DNA from: Pasteurellaceae bacterium
Lineage (GTDB): Bacteria > Pseudomonadota > Gammaproteobacteria > Enterobacterales > Pasteurellaceae
Direction: 5' to 3'
Length of the DNA stretch: 21,176 nt
Assembly: GCA_900756155.1 (NCBI GenBank)
Contig: CAAEJV010000034.1
Coordinates: 1-21,176, forward strand
The notes under the pieces are model-generated. The model saw only the letters and a list, made by a program, of their open reading frames with translations, was not told the origin of the DNA and searched no databases. Position 1 is the stretch's first letter, and every line of letters begins with the position of its first letter. Of the stretch, positions 1 to 7,934 are shown piece after piece. Position numbers and translations under genes: made by a program.

Positions 1-57
1 CGATGCGCCGATGGTAGTGTGGGGCTTCCCCATGTGAGAGTAGGACACCGCCAGGTA
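1..57 (+). rRNA. rrf: 5S ribosomal RNA, 3' end (partial)
   Basis: The first bases match the 3' half of gamma-proteobacterial 5S rRNA: a GATGGTAGTGTGGGG stretch, the CCCCATGTGAGAGTAGG segment, and a terminal CGCCAGGT. The gene begins before the window. The exact 3' end (about 56-57) is judged from the E. coli ending GCCAGGC. It is the last gene of an rRNA operon on the + strand and is followed at once by a strong terminator. Confidence 0.93.
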
Positions 58-66
58 CTGAATGTG

Positions 67-95
67 AACCCCGAGCTGAATGGCTTGGGGTTTTT
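67..95 (+). terminator. rRNA operon terminator
   Basis: Arms AACCCCGAGC (67-76) and GCTTGGGGTT (83-92) form a 10-bp stem with one G-U pair and the six-base loop TGAATG. A run of five T (91-95) and then GTTTT follow. Its position about 10 bases after the 5S end fits rho-independent termination of the rRNA operon. Confidence 0.9.
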
Positions 96-177
96 GTTTT
101 ATATAAAACATTAGAATTCATATATAAATGAGTCTAATAATGATAAAATCTTCGCCTATTTCTAGATAGCAAGCATT

Positions 178-2100
178 ATGAAAAAACAGATAAGTAAAAT
201 TTTTTCCAGTGATGGCGAATTGAGTAAGAATATCAAAGGATTTAACCCACGAGCAGAACAGCTCGAAATGGCTCAATCAGTAGGATATGCTATTCAAAAT
301 AAGCAACCACTTGTTGTAGAAGCTGGAACGGGTACAGGAAAGACTTTTGCTTATTTAGCACCGGCACTTATTGCAGGAAAGAAAACGATTATTTCAACCG
401 GCTCTAAAAATCTACAAGATCAGCTTTTTTCAAGAGATCTACCTGCCATAAAAAAAGCCTTAAATTATTCTGGAAAAATTGCGTTATTGAAAGGGCGATC
501 CAATTATTTATGTTTAGAACGTCTGGATCAGGTTATTGCTCAAGGTGTGCTTGGGGATAAATCTGTTTTAGCCGATTTAAGTAAAGTAAGAAAATGGAAT
601 AATGCGACGAAAACAGGTGATTTGACAGAATGTATTGAATTGGCTGAAGACAGTCCAATTTTGCCTCAATTAACGAGCACGGCGGAAAGTTGTTTGGGAA
701 CAGATTGTCCCAACTACGCTGAATGCTATGTTGCACAAGCTCGTAAAAAAGCGTTAAATGCAGATCTCGTTGTTGTAAATCACCATCTTTTCTTTGCTGA
801 TATGGCGGTAAAAGAAAGTGGCTTTGGTGAGCTAATCCCTAATGCAGAAGTTATTATTTTTGACGAAGCACATCAACTCCCTGATATTGCAAGCCAGTAT
901 TTTGGTCAATCATTAACATCTCGCCAGCTATTTGATTTATGTAAAGATATCAATATTATTTATCGAACAGAATTGAAAGATATGCCACAGCTAGGCACAA
1001 CTGCAGATACATTGCTTAAAGTCATTCAGGATTTTCGTCTTCTTCTTGGTGAAGGAAATCAGAGAGGAAATTGGCGTGAGCTATTTAAACAAAGTGCGGT
1101 CAAAAAATCCGTCGAATTATTACAAGAAAAAATTGAATTTCTTTCTGAAGTAATCAAAATAGCGCTAGGCCGCTCTCAGACTTTGGATAGTATTTTTGAA
1201 CGTACTGAAAGTATCAAGAATCAATTAATGCGTCTTTGTGATACGGCCATTGTTGGCTATTGTTATTGGTACGAAAGTATGGGGCGACAATTTGGTTTGC
1301 ATATTACACCATTAACTGTCGCAGATAAATTTGGCGAACAGCTAAATAATAAAGAAGCAGCTTGGATTTTTACTTCAGCCACTCTTGAAGTCGGTGGCAC
1401 TTTTAATCATTTCTGTCAGCGGCTTGGTATTGAGCAGGCAGAACAAAAAATTCTTCATAGTCCTTTTGATTATCCTAATCAATCGCTACTTTGCGTGCCA
1501 CGTTATTTACCGACGACGAATCAAAATAATACGTTACAATCTCTTGGTGAAATGTTGTTGCCTATCATTGAAGCGAATAAAGGTCGATGCTTTGTGCTTT
1601 GTACTTCTTATTTAATGATGAGAGGCTTGGCAGAGTATTTTAGAGAAAATAGTGAGCTTTCTATCTTATTACAAGGTGAAATGCCTAAAGCAAAATTACT
1701 AGAACAATTTATTCATGAAACCCATAGTGTGCTAGTTGCTACTTCTAGCTTTTGGGAAGGTGTGGATGTACGTGGTGATGCACTTTCATTAGTTATTATT
1801 GATAAATTGCCTTTTACCGCACCGGATGAACCTTTATTAAAAGCACGCATTGAAGATTGTCGATTACAAGGAGGCGATCCATTTAATGATATACAGATCC
1901 CTGAAGCGGTTATTACACTGAAACAAGGTGTAGGACGCCTAATTCGAGATGTAACTGATCGTGGTGCAGTAATTATTTGTGATAATCGTCTTGTTATGCG
2001 AAATTATGGCGAAACCTTTCTAAAAAGTTTACCTAATTCAACCCGTACCCGAGATCTCAACAAAGTGGTACAATTCTTACAAAATGAGAAAATGGATTAA
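178..2100 (+). CDS. yoaA: ATP-dependent DNA helicase YoaA (DinG/XPD-like, Fe-S)
   Basis: A 640-residue superfamily 2 helicase of the XPD/DinG group. Visible motifs are Walker A AGTGTGKT (49-56), the DEAH box (229-232), four cysteines placed as an Fe-S cluster between Walker A and DEAH (C112, C172, C177, C183), NHHL (201-204), and the C-terminal helicase half with FWEGVDVRGD and QGVGRLIR. In E. coli, YoaA pairs with the HolC (chi) subunit of DNA polymerase III and helps repair stalled forks. That role is inferred here from homology. The neighbour tsaB starts two bases after the stop, as next to E. coli yoaA, which favours YoaA over DinG proper. No strong ribosome-binding site is seen before the ATG. 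A possible -10 lies near 142-149. An uptake signal lies inside the gene. Confidence 0.93.
   Translation: MKKQISKIFSSDGELSKNIKGFNPRAEQLEMAQSVGYAIQNKQPLVVEAGTGTGKTFAYLAPALIAGKKTIISTGSKNLQDQLFSRDLPAIKKALNYSGKIALLKGRSNYLCLERLDQVIAQGVLGDKSVLADLSKVRKWNNATKTGDLTECIELAEDSPILPQLTSTAESCLGTDCPNYAECYVAQARKKALNADLVVVNHHLFFADMAVKESGFGELIPNAEVIIFDEAHQLPDIASQYFGQSLTSRQLFDLCKDINIIYRTELKDMPQLGTTADTLLKVIQDFRLLLGEGNQRGNWRELFKQSAVKKSVELLQEKIEFLSEVIKIALGRSQTLDSIFERTESIKNQLMRLCDTAIVGYCYWYESMGRQFGLHITPLTVADKFGEQLNNKEAAWIFTSATLEVGGTFNHFCQRLGIEQAEQKILHSPFDYPNQSLLCVPRYLPTTNQNNTLQSLGEMLLPIIEANKGRCFVLCTSYLMMRGLAEYFRENSELSILLQGEMPKAKLLEQFIHETHSVLVATSSFWEGVDVRGDALSLVIIDKLPFTAPDEPLLKARIEDCRLQGGDPFNDIQIPEAVITLKQGVGRLIRDVTDRGAVIICDNRLVMRNYGETFLKSLPNSTRTRDLNKVVQFLQNEKMD
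1092..1100 (+). repeat. DNA uptake signal sequence in yoaA
   Basis: AAGTGCGGT core in + orientation, inside yoaA and read in the gene frame as Ser-Ala-Val. Confidence 0.9.
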
Positions 2101-2102
2101 TA

Positions 2103-2813
2103 ATGAAAAATATCACCTTATTAGCACTTGATACTTCAACAGAAGCCTGTTCTGTTGCACTTTGGCATAAAGGCGAAAAAACACATCTAGATGAATTAGC
2201 GCAACGTACACACACAAAACGTATTCTTCCAATGGTTGATGAGTTACTTGCCAATTCAGGTATCAATTTGAAGCAAGTAGATGCGTTAGCATTTGGACGT
2301 GGCCCGGGTAGTTTTACTGGTGTTCGTGTCGGTGCAGGGATTGCTCAAGGGCTTGCATTTGGTGCGGATTTACCTGTTATTGCGGTATCAAATTTAACAG
2401 CAATGGCTCAGGCTGCATTTGAATTACACCAAGCTGAAAATGTTGCAGCAGCCATTGATGCGAGAATGAATGAAGTTTATTTTTCTCAAGTAAAACGAGA
2501 AAAAGTGCGGTCAGAATTGGGAGAGTTTTTCCAATGGAACCCCGTTATTGAAGAACAAGTTTGCCAACCAGAAAAAGTGCTTGAACAGCTTTCAGATTTA
2601 ACCGTCTATCGAGTCGGTACAGGTTGGGCTGCTTATCCTCAATTTAAATACAGTGGTTTAGAAGGGAGTGATATTATTTTACCTTTTGCACTATATATGC
2701 TTGAGCTTGCTTTAACAGATTATACTCAGAATAAAGTCATATCTGCCTTAGAAATTGAACCAGTTTATTTGCGTAATGAAGTAACTTGGAAAAAATTACC
2801 TGGGCGTGAATAA
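2103..2813 (+). CDS. tsaB: tRNA t6A synthesis protein TsaB
   Basis: A 236-residue member of the ASKHA-fold TsaB (YeaZ) family. The N-terminus ALDTSTEACSVAL (8-20) is the family phosphate-1 strand. The FGRGPGSFTGVRVG segment (about 63-76) and the following AQGLAFG are hallmark TsaB motifs. TsaB has no catalytic activity of its own. In bacteria it binds TsaD and, with TsaE and TsaC, makes N6-threonylcarbamoyladenosine at position 37 of ANN-decoding tRNAs, an essential step in E. coli. It starts two bases after yoaA and is surely co-transcribed and probably translationally coupled. An uptake signal lies within it at 2503-2511. Length is normal for the family. Confidence 0.95.
   Translation: MKNITLLALDTSTEACSVALWHKGEKTHLDELAQRTHTKRILPMVDELLANSGINLKQVDALAFGRGPGSFTGVRVGAGIAQGLAFGADLPVIAVSNLTAMAQAAFELHQAENVAAAIDARMNEVYFSQVKREKVRSELGEFFQWNPVIEEQVCQPEKVLEQLSDLTVYRVGTGWAAYPQFKYSGLEGSDIILPFALYMLELALTDYTQNKVISALEIEPVYLRNEVTWKKLPGRE
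2503..2511 (+). repeat. DNA uptake signal sequence in tsaB
   Basis: AAGTGCGGT core in + orientation inside tsaB. Here it is read as Lys-Val-Arg, a less common frame in this window. Confidence 0.9.
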
Positions 2814-2833
2814 TTTTCAAAAAGGAGTTGAAG

Positions 2834-3376
2834 ATGAATAAAAAAACGATCTTAGTTTTGACCGCACTTTCAGCCGCATTAGTGGGATGTGTCAATGCAC
2901 CAAAAGGGCTGGAAAAAGAGCAGTTTACTTTAAAATCATTATCTTCAATTCAACCGAGTGATTATAGCTGTCAGTGCAAATCAATTCGTTTAGGTGGAAA
3001 AGTATTAACCGCACAAGCCTTGTCGAATAAAACTAAAATTGAAGTATTAAGCTATCCAGTTTATTCAACCTCAGCAAAACCGATGATTGATGAACAACCT
3101 AATGGACGTTTTATCACTTATCTTGATGGTTTTGTAGAGCCAGAAAGCTTAAAAGATCAATTTATTACAATTGGCGGCACTTTGTTAAAAACAGAACAAG
3201 GCAAGGTCGATCAGGCCAATTATATTTATCCTGTTATTAAAACCAATCATTATCGTGTATGGAAGCTTTCGCAAAGCTATTACTATCCGGATGATATGTG
3301 GGATGATTGGGGCTTTTTCGGTAGACGAGCGTATTATTGGTATGGCGAACCTGAAATTCGCTATTATCTCTATTAA
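2834..3376 (+). CDS. yeaY: Slp/YeaY-family outer membrane lipoprotein
   Basis: A 180-residue lipoprotein precursor. The start is ATG 2834, preceded by AAAGGAG (2820-2826). An upstream in-frame TTG at 2828 overlaps the spacer and is less likely. The signal peptide has KK at 3-4, a hydrophobic core and the lipobox LVGC, with the lipidated Cys at 19. Residue 20 is Val, not Asp, so sorting to the outer membrane is expected. The body matches the Slp family (IRLGGKV near 51-57, VDQANYIYPV). The last about 32 residues are very rich in Tyr and Trp with an acidic patch. Two extra cysteines (46 and 48) sit in a CQC pair. E. coli has its homologue yeaY in the same place between tsaB and fadD. Slp-family function is poorly known (starvation and acid stress induction in E. 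coli). It is part of the yoaA-tsaB-yeaY-fadD run, with no terminator before fadD. Confidence 0.88.
   Translation: MNKKTILVLTALSAALVGCVNAPKGLEKEQFTLKSLSSIQPSDYSCQCKSIRLGGKVLTAQALSNKTKIEVLSYPVYSTSAKPMIDEQPNGRFITYLDGFVEPESLKDQFITIGGTLLKTEQGKVDQANYIYPVIKTNHYRVWKLSQSYYYPDDMWDDWGFFGRRAYYWYGEPEIRYYLY
2861..2869 (-). repeat. DNA uptake signal sequence in the yeaY signal peptide
   Basis: ACCGCACTT on the + strand, so the core is in - orientation. It encodes Thr-Ala-Leu (residues 10-12) in the hydrophobic core of the lipoprotein signal peptide. Confidence 0.9.
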
Positions 3377-3421
3377 CTAAATGATAAAATTAAGAAAAAT
3401 TTCCAAAGAATAAGGATAAAA

Positions 3422-5110
3422 ATGGAAAAAGTTTGGTTTCAAAATTATCCAGAAGGTTCACCAACTACGCTGGATACATCAAAGTATGATTCAATTCTCG
3501 ATATTTTAGATAAGGCAATTCGTGAACATCCTGATCGTCCCGCATATATCAATATGGGGCAGGTTCTAACATTTCGTAAATTAGAAGAGCGCAGTCGCGC
3601 ATTCGCCGCTTATTTACAAAATGAATTGAAATTAGAGCGTGGCGAGCGTGTTGCACTTATGATGCCGAATTTATTGCAGTATCCTATTGCACTTTTTGGC
3701 ATTTTACGTGCGGGCTTAGTTGTCGTAAACGTCAATCCACTTTATACCCCACGTGAATTAGAACATCAGTTGCAAGACAGCGGTGCAACGGCGATTGTTG
3801 TTGTTTCAAACTTTGCTTCAACCTTAGAAAAAATCGTGTTTAACACTAAAGTAAAACACGTGATTTTGACAAGAATGGGCGATCAGCTTTCTTTTGGTAA
3901 GCGTAATTTGGTCAATTTTGTCGTGAAATATGTCAAAAAGTTAGTGCCAAAATATAAATTACCGAATGCCGTCACTTTTCGAGAGGTATTGAGTATAGGC
4001 AAATTCCGTCAATATGTTCGTCCGCAAATTGATCGAGAAGATTTAGCTTTCTTACAATATACAGGTGGTACAACTGGAGTTGCCAAAGGCGCAATGCTGA
4101 CACATGGCAATATTATTACCAATATTTTCCAAGCTAAGTGGATTGCAGAGCCATTTATTGGCGATCATGCTAAGCAACGCGTTGCCGTACTGGCTTTACC
4201 GCTTTATCATGTTTTTGCCTTAACGGTAAACTGTTTACTTTTCTTAGAGCTTGGCGTGACTTCGCTTTTAATTACGAATCCACGTGATATTGATGGCTTT
4301 GTTAAAGAGCTCAAAAAATACCGCTTTGAAGCGATTACAGGGGTAAATACCTTGTTTAATGCGCTACTTAATAATGAAAATTTCAAAGAAGTAGATTTTT
4401 CACGATTAAAACTTTCTGTTGGCGGCGGTATGGCGATCCAGCAATCAGTCGCAACACGTTGGCATGATTTAACCGGCTGTAACATTATTGAAGGTTACGG
4501 CATGACAGAATGCTCACCGATAATTGCCGCTTGTCCGATTAATGTAGTGAAACACAATGGTACAATTGGTGTACCAGTGCCAAATACCGATATTAAAATT
4601 ATCAAAGACGATGGCTCGGAAGCACAACTTGGTGAAGCCGGAGAGCTTTGGGTTAAAGGTGAACAAGTCATGCGTGGTTATTGGCAACGTCCTGAAGCGA
4701 CAGCTGAAGTACTTAAAGATGGCTGGATGGCAACGGGCGATATTGTCATTATGGATGAAAGCTATAGCCTCCGAATTGTTGACCGCAAAAAAGACATGAT
4801 CTTGGTTTCTGGCTTTAACGTTTATCCAAATGAAATCGAAGATGTGGTGATGCTAAATTATAAAGTAGCTGAAGTAGTCGCTATTGGTGTGCCACATGAA
4901 GTGTCGGGAGAAACTATCAAAATCTTCGTTGTGAAGAAAGATGATAGCCTCACGCGTGATGAATTACGCCAACATTGTCGACAACATCTCACTGGTTATA
5001 AAGTTCCGAAAGACATTGAGTTTCGTGATGAATTGCCGAAAAGTAATGTAGGCAAAATTTTAAGACGCGTACTGCGTGATGAAGAAATAGCAAAACGCGC
5101 GCAACATTAA
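3422..5110 (+). CDS. fadD: long-chain fatty acid-CoA ligase FadD
   Basis: A 562-residue ANL-superfamily adenylating enzyme that converts long-chain fatty acids to acyl-CoA in two steps through an acyl-AMP. Motifs in order: the phosphate-binding YTGGTTGVAKG (213-223), YGMTEC (359-364), the TGD (438-440), the DRKKD hinge (454-458) and the C-terminal catalytic Lys in NVGKILRR (K545). All key residues are present and the length is normal (E. coli FadD 561). The start is ATG 3422 behind TAAGGATAAAA. In E. coli FadD is tied to FadL import and beta-oxidation. No fad pathway genes are visible here, so in Haemophilus it may mainly feed exogenous fatty acids into lipids; this is inference. It is the fourth gene of the yoaA run and is followed by a hairpin before rnd. 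Confidence 0.95.
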   Translation: MEKVWFQNYPEGSPTTLDTSKYDSILDILDKAIREHPDRPAYINMGQVLTFRKLEERSRAFAAYLQNELKLERGERVALMMPNLLQYPIALFGILRAGLVVVNVNPLYTPRELEHQLQDSGATAIVVVSNFASTLEKIVFNTKVKHVILTRMGDQLSFGKRNLVNFVVKYVKKLVPKYKLPNAVTFREVLSIGKFRQYVRPQIDREDLAFLQYTGGTTGVAKGAMLTHGNIITNIFQAKWIAEPFIGDHAKQRVAVLALPLYHVFALTVNCLLFLELGVTSLLITNPRDIDGFVKELKKYRFEAITGVNTLFNALLNNENFKEVDFSRLKLSVGGGMAIQQSVATRWHDLTGCNIIEGYGMTECSPIIAACPINVVKHNGTIGVPVPNTDIKIIKDDGSEAQLGEAGELWVKGEQVMRGYWQRPEATAEVLKDGWMATGDIVIMDESYSLRIVDRKKDMILVSGFNVYPNEIEDVVMLNYKVAEVVAIGVPHEVSGETIKIFVVKKDDSLTRDELRQHCRQHLTGYKVPKDIEFRDELPKSNVGKILRRVLRDEEIAKRAQH

Positions 5111-5116
5111 TTAAAT

Positions 5117-5140
5117 CAGGGATATGTACTCATATCCCTG
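5117..5140 (+). terminator. hairpin between fadD and rnd, possible weak terminator
   Basis: CAGGGATATG (5117-5126) and CATATCCCTG (5131-5140) form a perfect 10-bp stem closed by the four-base loop TACT. Only TTT follows, so the U-tract is poor. It may attenuate, block 3' decay of the fadD messenger, or partly terminate. Confidence 0.6.
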
Positions 5141-5179
5141 TTTAGTCTGTACCTCTATTTGAAAATACATCCTATTACA

Positions 5180-6331
5180 ATGATAAAAGAATGCCAAAAT
5201 CAACCGCACTTTACGTTAATTCAAAATAATGAAGAACTGGCTCAGGTTTGTCAGTTAGCTCGTCAGCAAAGTGCGGTCGCTTTAGATACCGAATTTATGC
5301 GGATATCAACCTATTATCCTAAATTAGGATTAATTCAACTTTATGATGGTGAACGTGTTTCATTGATCGATCCTTTATCCATCACTGATTTTTCACCTTT
5401 TGTGGAATTATTACGCGATCAGCAGGTAACAAAAATCTTGCATGCATGTAATGAAGATTTATTGGTTTTCTTGCAAGAGTTTGATGCGCTTCCACAACCT
5501 ATGATGGATACACAAATCATGGCGCGTTTTTTAGGTTTTGCTAATTCAGCGGGCCTAGCCAAATTGGTGTTAAATTATTTAGGCATTGAAATGGATAAAG
5601 GGGCAACACGTACAAACTGGCTAAAACGTCCACTTTCCCCCGTACAGCTACAATATGCCGCAGGGGATGTATGGTATCTCTTGCCGGTCTATCAAAAGAT
5701 GCAAATAGAATTAGCGCAATCACCTTGGCTTCAAGCGGTAATTGATGATTGCCAGCTTGCGATTTCGAAAACCAGTAAATTAGACGATCGCGATCCAAAT
5801 AAAGCTTATTTGGATATTCCGAATGTTTGGAAATTGAATCCGCTCGAATTAGCGCGTTTACAGCTATTAGCTAAGTGGCGACAAGAAACGGCAATGGCTC
5901 GAAACTTAGCCCTTTCTTATGTGGTGAAATCGGATAACCTTTGGAAAGTGGCAAAAAATAATCCTCGTAATACATCAGAAATGTTAGCGCTTGGATTATC
6001 TGAAAATGAAGTCCGTGTGCGTGGTAAAAAAATGCTTCAATTGTTAGCACAAAGCCGCCGAATTTCCCCTTATGATTATCCTAAACGTTTAGTGCGTATT
6101 GTGGATGATCCTCGTTATAAAAAGGCAATTCGATTATTACAAGAAAAAGCTTATGAACTGACCCCAAAAGGATTAACCCTTGATATTCTGGCGAGTAAAC
6201 GAAATTTAGAAGATCTCATCAAATGGGTTTGGCTAAAAAATGAAGATATGACAAAACTGCCTGATTTACTTTTAGGGTGGAGAAGAGAAATTGGCTTAAA
6301 GCTGGTTGAATACTTAAAATCTGTAGAATAG
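5180..6331 (+). CDS. rnd: ribonuclease D
   Basis: A 383-residue DEDD-type 3'-5' exoribonuclease that trims tRNA precursors. Exo I is DTEF (D36, E38), Exo II has D93 in HACNED, and Exo III is the Tyr-type YAAGD (Y159, D163), so all four metal-binding acids are present. An HRDC-type helical region follows (from about 215: LARLQLLAKWR). The start is uncertain. ATG 5180 is chosen because the family begins close to it. An in-frame TTG at 5159 would add seven residues. Neither has a clear Shine-Dalgarno, which is odd for a well-conserved gene. E. coli has rnd next to fadD too. The 3' end faces pta, with an inverted-repeat terminator between. Confidence 0.93.
   Translation: MIKECQNQPHFTLIQNNEELAQVCQLARQQSAVALDTEFMRISTYYPKLGLIQLYDGERVSLIDPLSITDFSPFVELLRDQQVTKILHACNEDLLVFLQEFDALPQPMMDTQIMARFLGFANSAGLAKLVLNYLGIEMDKGATRTNWLKRPLSPVQLQYAAGDVWYLLPVYQKMQIELAQSPWLQAVIDDCQLAISKTSKLDDRDPNKAYLDIPNVWKLNPLELARLQLLAKWRQETAMARNLALSYVVKSDNLWKVAKNNPRNTSEMLALGLSENEVRVRGKKMLQLLAQSRRISPYDYPKRLVRIVDDPRYKKAIRLLQEKAYELTPKGLTLDILASKRNLEDLIKWVWLKNEDMTKLPDLLLGWRREIGLKLVEYLKSVE
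5203..5211 (-). repeat. DNA uptake signal sequence near the rnd start
   Basis: ACCGCACTT on the + strand inside rnd. It is read within Gln-Pro-His-Phe, an unusual frame for this signal in the window. Confidence 0.88.
5269..5277 (+). repeat. DNA uptake signal sequence in rnd
   Basis: AAGTGCGGT core read as Ser-Ala-Val just before the Exo I motif. It lies only 66 bases from the previous oppositely oriented copy. Confidence 0.9.
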
Positions 6332-6349
6332 ACATTAAAAACAAGTCTA

Positions 6350-6390
6350 AAAATAACCGCACTTTGAATCATCAAAAGTGCGGTTATTTT
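6350..6390. terminator. bidirectional terminator from paired uptake signals
   Basis: Arms AAAATAACCGCACTTT (6350-6365) and AAAGTGCGGTTATTTT (6375-6390) are a perfect 16-bp inverted repeat around a nine-base loop. Each arm holds an uptake-signal core (6356-6364 minus, 6376-6384 plus). The A-rich and T-rich outer ends give a U-tract on either strand, so it can end both rnd (+) and pta (-), which converge here. Confidence 0.88.
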
Positions 6391-6418
6391 CTTTAGTGTT
6401 TTACAACGATGGCTTTAA

Positions 6419-7870
6419 TTAAGCTTGGGTTGCTTGGATTGCGGTTAATGCGATGGTGTAGATGATATCATCCACTAATGCACCTCGAGATAAGTCATTA
6501 ACTGGTTTACGCATACCTTGAAGCATTGGGCCTACAGCGACTAAATCAGCAGAACGTTGAACCGCTTTATAGCCGATGTTACCCGCGTTGATATCAGGGA
6601 ATATAAATACGTTTGCTTGACCTGCTACTTTAGAGTTTGGTGCTTTAGACGCTGCTACATCTTTCATTACAGCTGCATCGTATTGTAATGGACCGTCGAT
6701 TAATAAATCAGGACGTTTTTCTTGTGCAATACGCGTTGCTTCTTTCACTTTCTCTACAGATTGACCAGAACCAGAAGTACCGGTTGAGTAAGAAAGCATT
6801 GCCACTTTCGGATTTAAACCAAATGCTTTTGCAGATTCAGCAGATTGGATTGCGATTTCAGCCAGTTGTTCAGCGGTTGGTTCTGGGTTTACAGCACAGT
6901 CACCATACACTAATACTTGGTCTGGTAATAACATGAAGAATACAGACGAGATAATTGAGCTACCTGGTGCGGTTTTAATGATTTGCATCGGTGGACGAAT
7001 GGTATTTGCAGTGGTGTGAACGGCACCAGAGACTAAACCATCTACTTCGCCTGCTTCTAACATCATCGTACCTAATACAACGGTGTCTTCTAATTGCGCG
7101 CGCGCTTGTTCTTCAGTTAAGCCTTTAGATTTACGTAATTCAACTAAACGAGCAACATAGTTTTCACGTACGTCAGCTGGATTGATGATCGTTACATCAG
7201 CACCTAAAGTCACGCCTTGTTCTGCCGCAACTTTTTTCACTGATTCAGGATCCGCTAATAATACCGATTTTGCGATACCACGTTCAGCACAGATTGCGGC
7301 TGCTTTAACGGTACGAGGTTCATCACCTTCTGGTAATACGATGGTTTTACCTGCTTTGCGTGCTAAATCAGTTAATTTAAAACGGAATGCTGCTGGAGAA
7401 ATACGTGCTTCACGAGCAAGAGGTGCGGCGATTGCCGCAGCTAATGTTTGTGCATCTAAGGTTTTAATTTTGCCGGCTTGCGCACCAAATACACCTAAGA
7501 TGTCAGTGTTGTTCACACCTCCAAATTCTGAAGCAACGGCTTCGACTAATGTGCCTTCTTCATTGTTTGCCACTAAGATGATTTGTGCATCTAAGGTTTG
7601 TGCAATCGCAAAGTTTAAGCTGTTTGCAAAAGGCGCTTGAGCTGAAGGTTGAACACCTTTAACAACCACTAGATTTGCATTTAATGCTTGGAAATCAGCC
7701 ACGATTTTTTCTAACAACACGTCTTTTTGATTATTTGCGATTAATGCTTGAGCTACTTTTACATCTTCTACTGCATTGAATACGACAGCGCTTGTTGTTT
7801 TAGCTGCGTCTAGTGCTGCTACTAAATTTGCTTCTGCGCTAGTTGGAATAAGAATAACTGCTTTAGTCAT
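6419..7870 (-). CDS. pta: phosphate acetyltransferase, short form with collapsed N-terminus
   Basis: Interconverts acetyl-CoA and acetyl phosphate, partnering AckA. Residues about 157-483 are a full catalytic PTA domain close to E. coli: RISPAAFRF, VLPEGDEPRTVKAA, SGAVHTTANTIRPP, MLSYSTGTSGSG, and the conserved C-terminus MLQGMRKPVNDLSRGAL. The protein is only 483 aa, while E. coli and H. influenzae Pta are about 710. The first about 155 residues still align to parts of the dethiobiotin-synthetase-like N-domain (LIPT at 7-10; NNQKDVLLEKIVADF at 46-60; FANSLNFAIAQTLDAQI at 81-97). However, the GxxxGLTS loop region is replaced by Ala-rich sequence and the middle DRTGG domain is absent. The frame is open and codon use looks ordinary, so this is a condensed gene rather than a recent break. 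The ATG at 7870 has AAAGG upstream on the minus strand. It is preceded by ackA and a hairpin. Confidence 0.94.
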   Translation of the reverse strand: MTKAVILIPTSAEANLVAALDAAKTTSAVVFNAVEDVKVAQALIANNQKDVLLEKIVADFQALNANLVVVKGVQPSAQAPFANSLNFAIAQTLDAQIILVANNEEGTLVEAVASEFGGVNNTDILGVFGAQAGKIKTLDAQTLAAAIAAPLAREARISPAAFRFKLTDLARKAGKTIVLPEGDEPRTVKAAAICAERGIAKSVLLADPESVKKVAAEQGVTLGADVTIINPADVRENYVARLVELRKSKGLTEEQARAQLEDTVVLGTMMLEAGEVDGLVSGAVHTTANTIRPPMQIIKTAPGSSIISSVFFMLLPDQVLVYGDCAVNPEPTAEQLAEIAIQSAESAKAFGLNPKVAMLSYSTGTSGSGQSVEKVKEATRIAQEKRPDLLIDGPLQYDAAVMKDVAASKAPNSKVAGQANVFIFPDINAGNIGYKAVQRSADLVAVGPMLQGMRKPVNDLSRGALVDDIIYTIALTAIQATQA

Positions 7871-7893
7871 TTTGATATACCTTTTAATGAATG

Positions 7894-7922
7894 AAAAAAC
7901 CTGCTGATTTCTCAGCAGGTTT
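7894..7922 (-). terminator. intercistronic terminator-like hairpin, ackA to pta
   Basis: On the minus strand, AAACCTGCTGA (7922-7912) and TCAGCAGGTTT (7907-7897) form a perfect 11-bp stem with a GAAA tetraloop. T bases continue to 7894, giving a run of six in all. It lies between the ackA stop (7935) and the pta start (7870), so it should lower pta relative to ackA or set the messenger 3' end. Confidence 0.82.
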
Positions 7923-7934
7923 GAAGGAAATTGA

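Noticed and set aside
7182..7640. 152-codon open frame antisense to pta
   Set aside because: It lies wholly inside the highly conserved Pta coding region on the other strand, with no family resemblance. It is a shadow frame of Ala-rich coding DNA.
6419..7870. Short pta as a recent pseudogene
   Set aside because: The frame is uninterrupted, the start has a good ribosome-binding site, remnants of the N-domain stay in order, and all catalytic motifs are intact.
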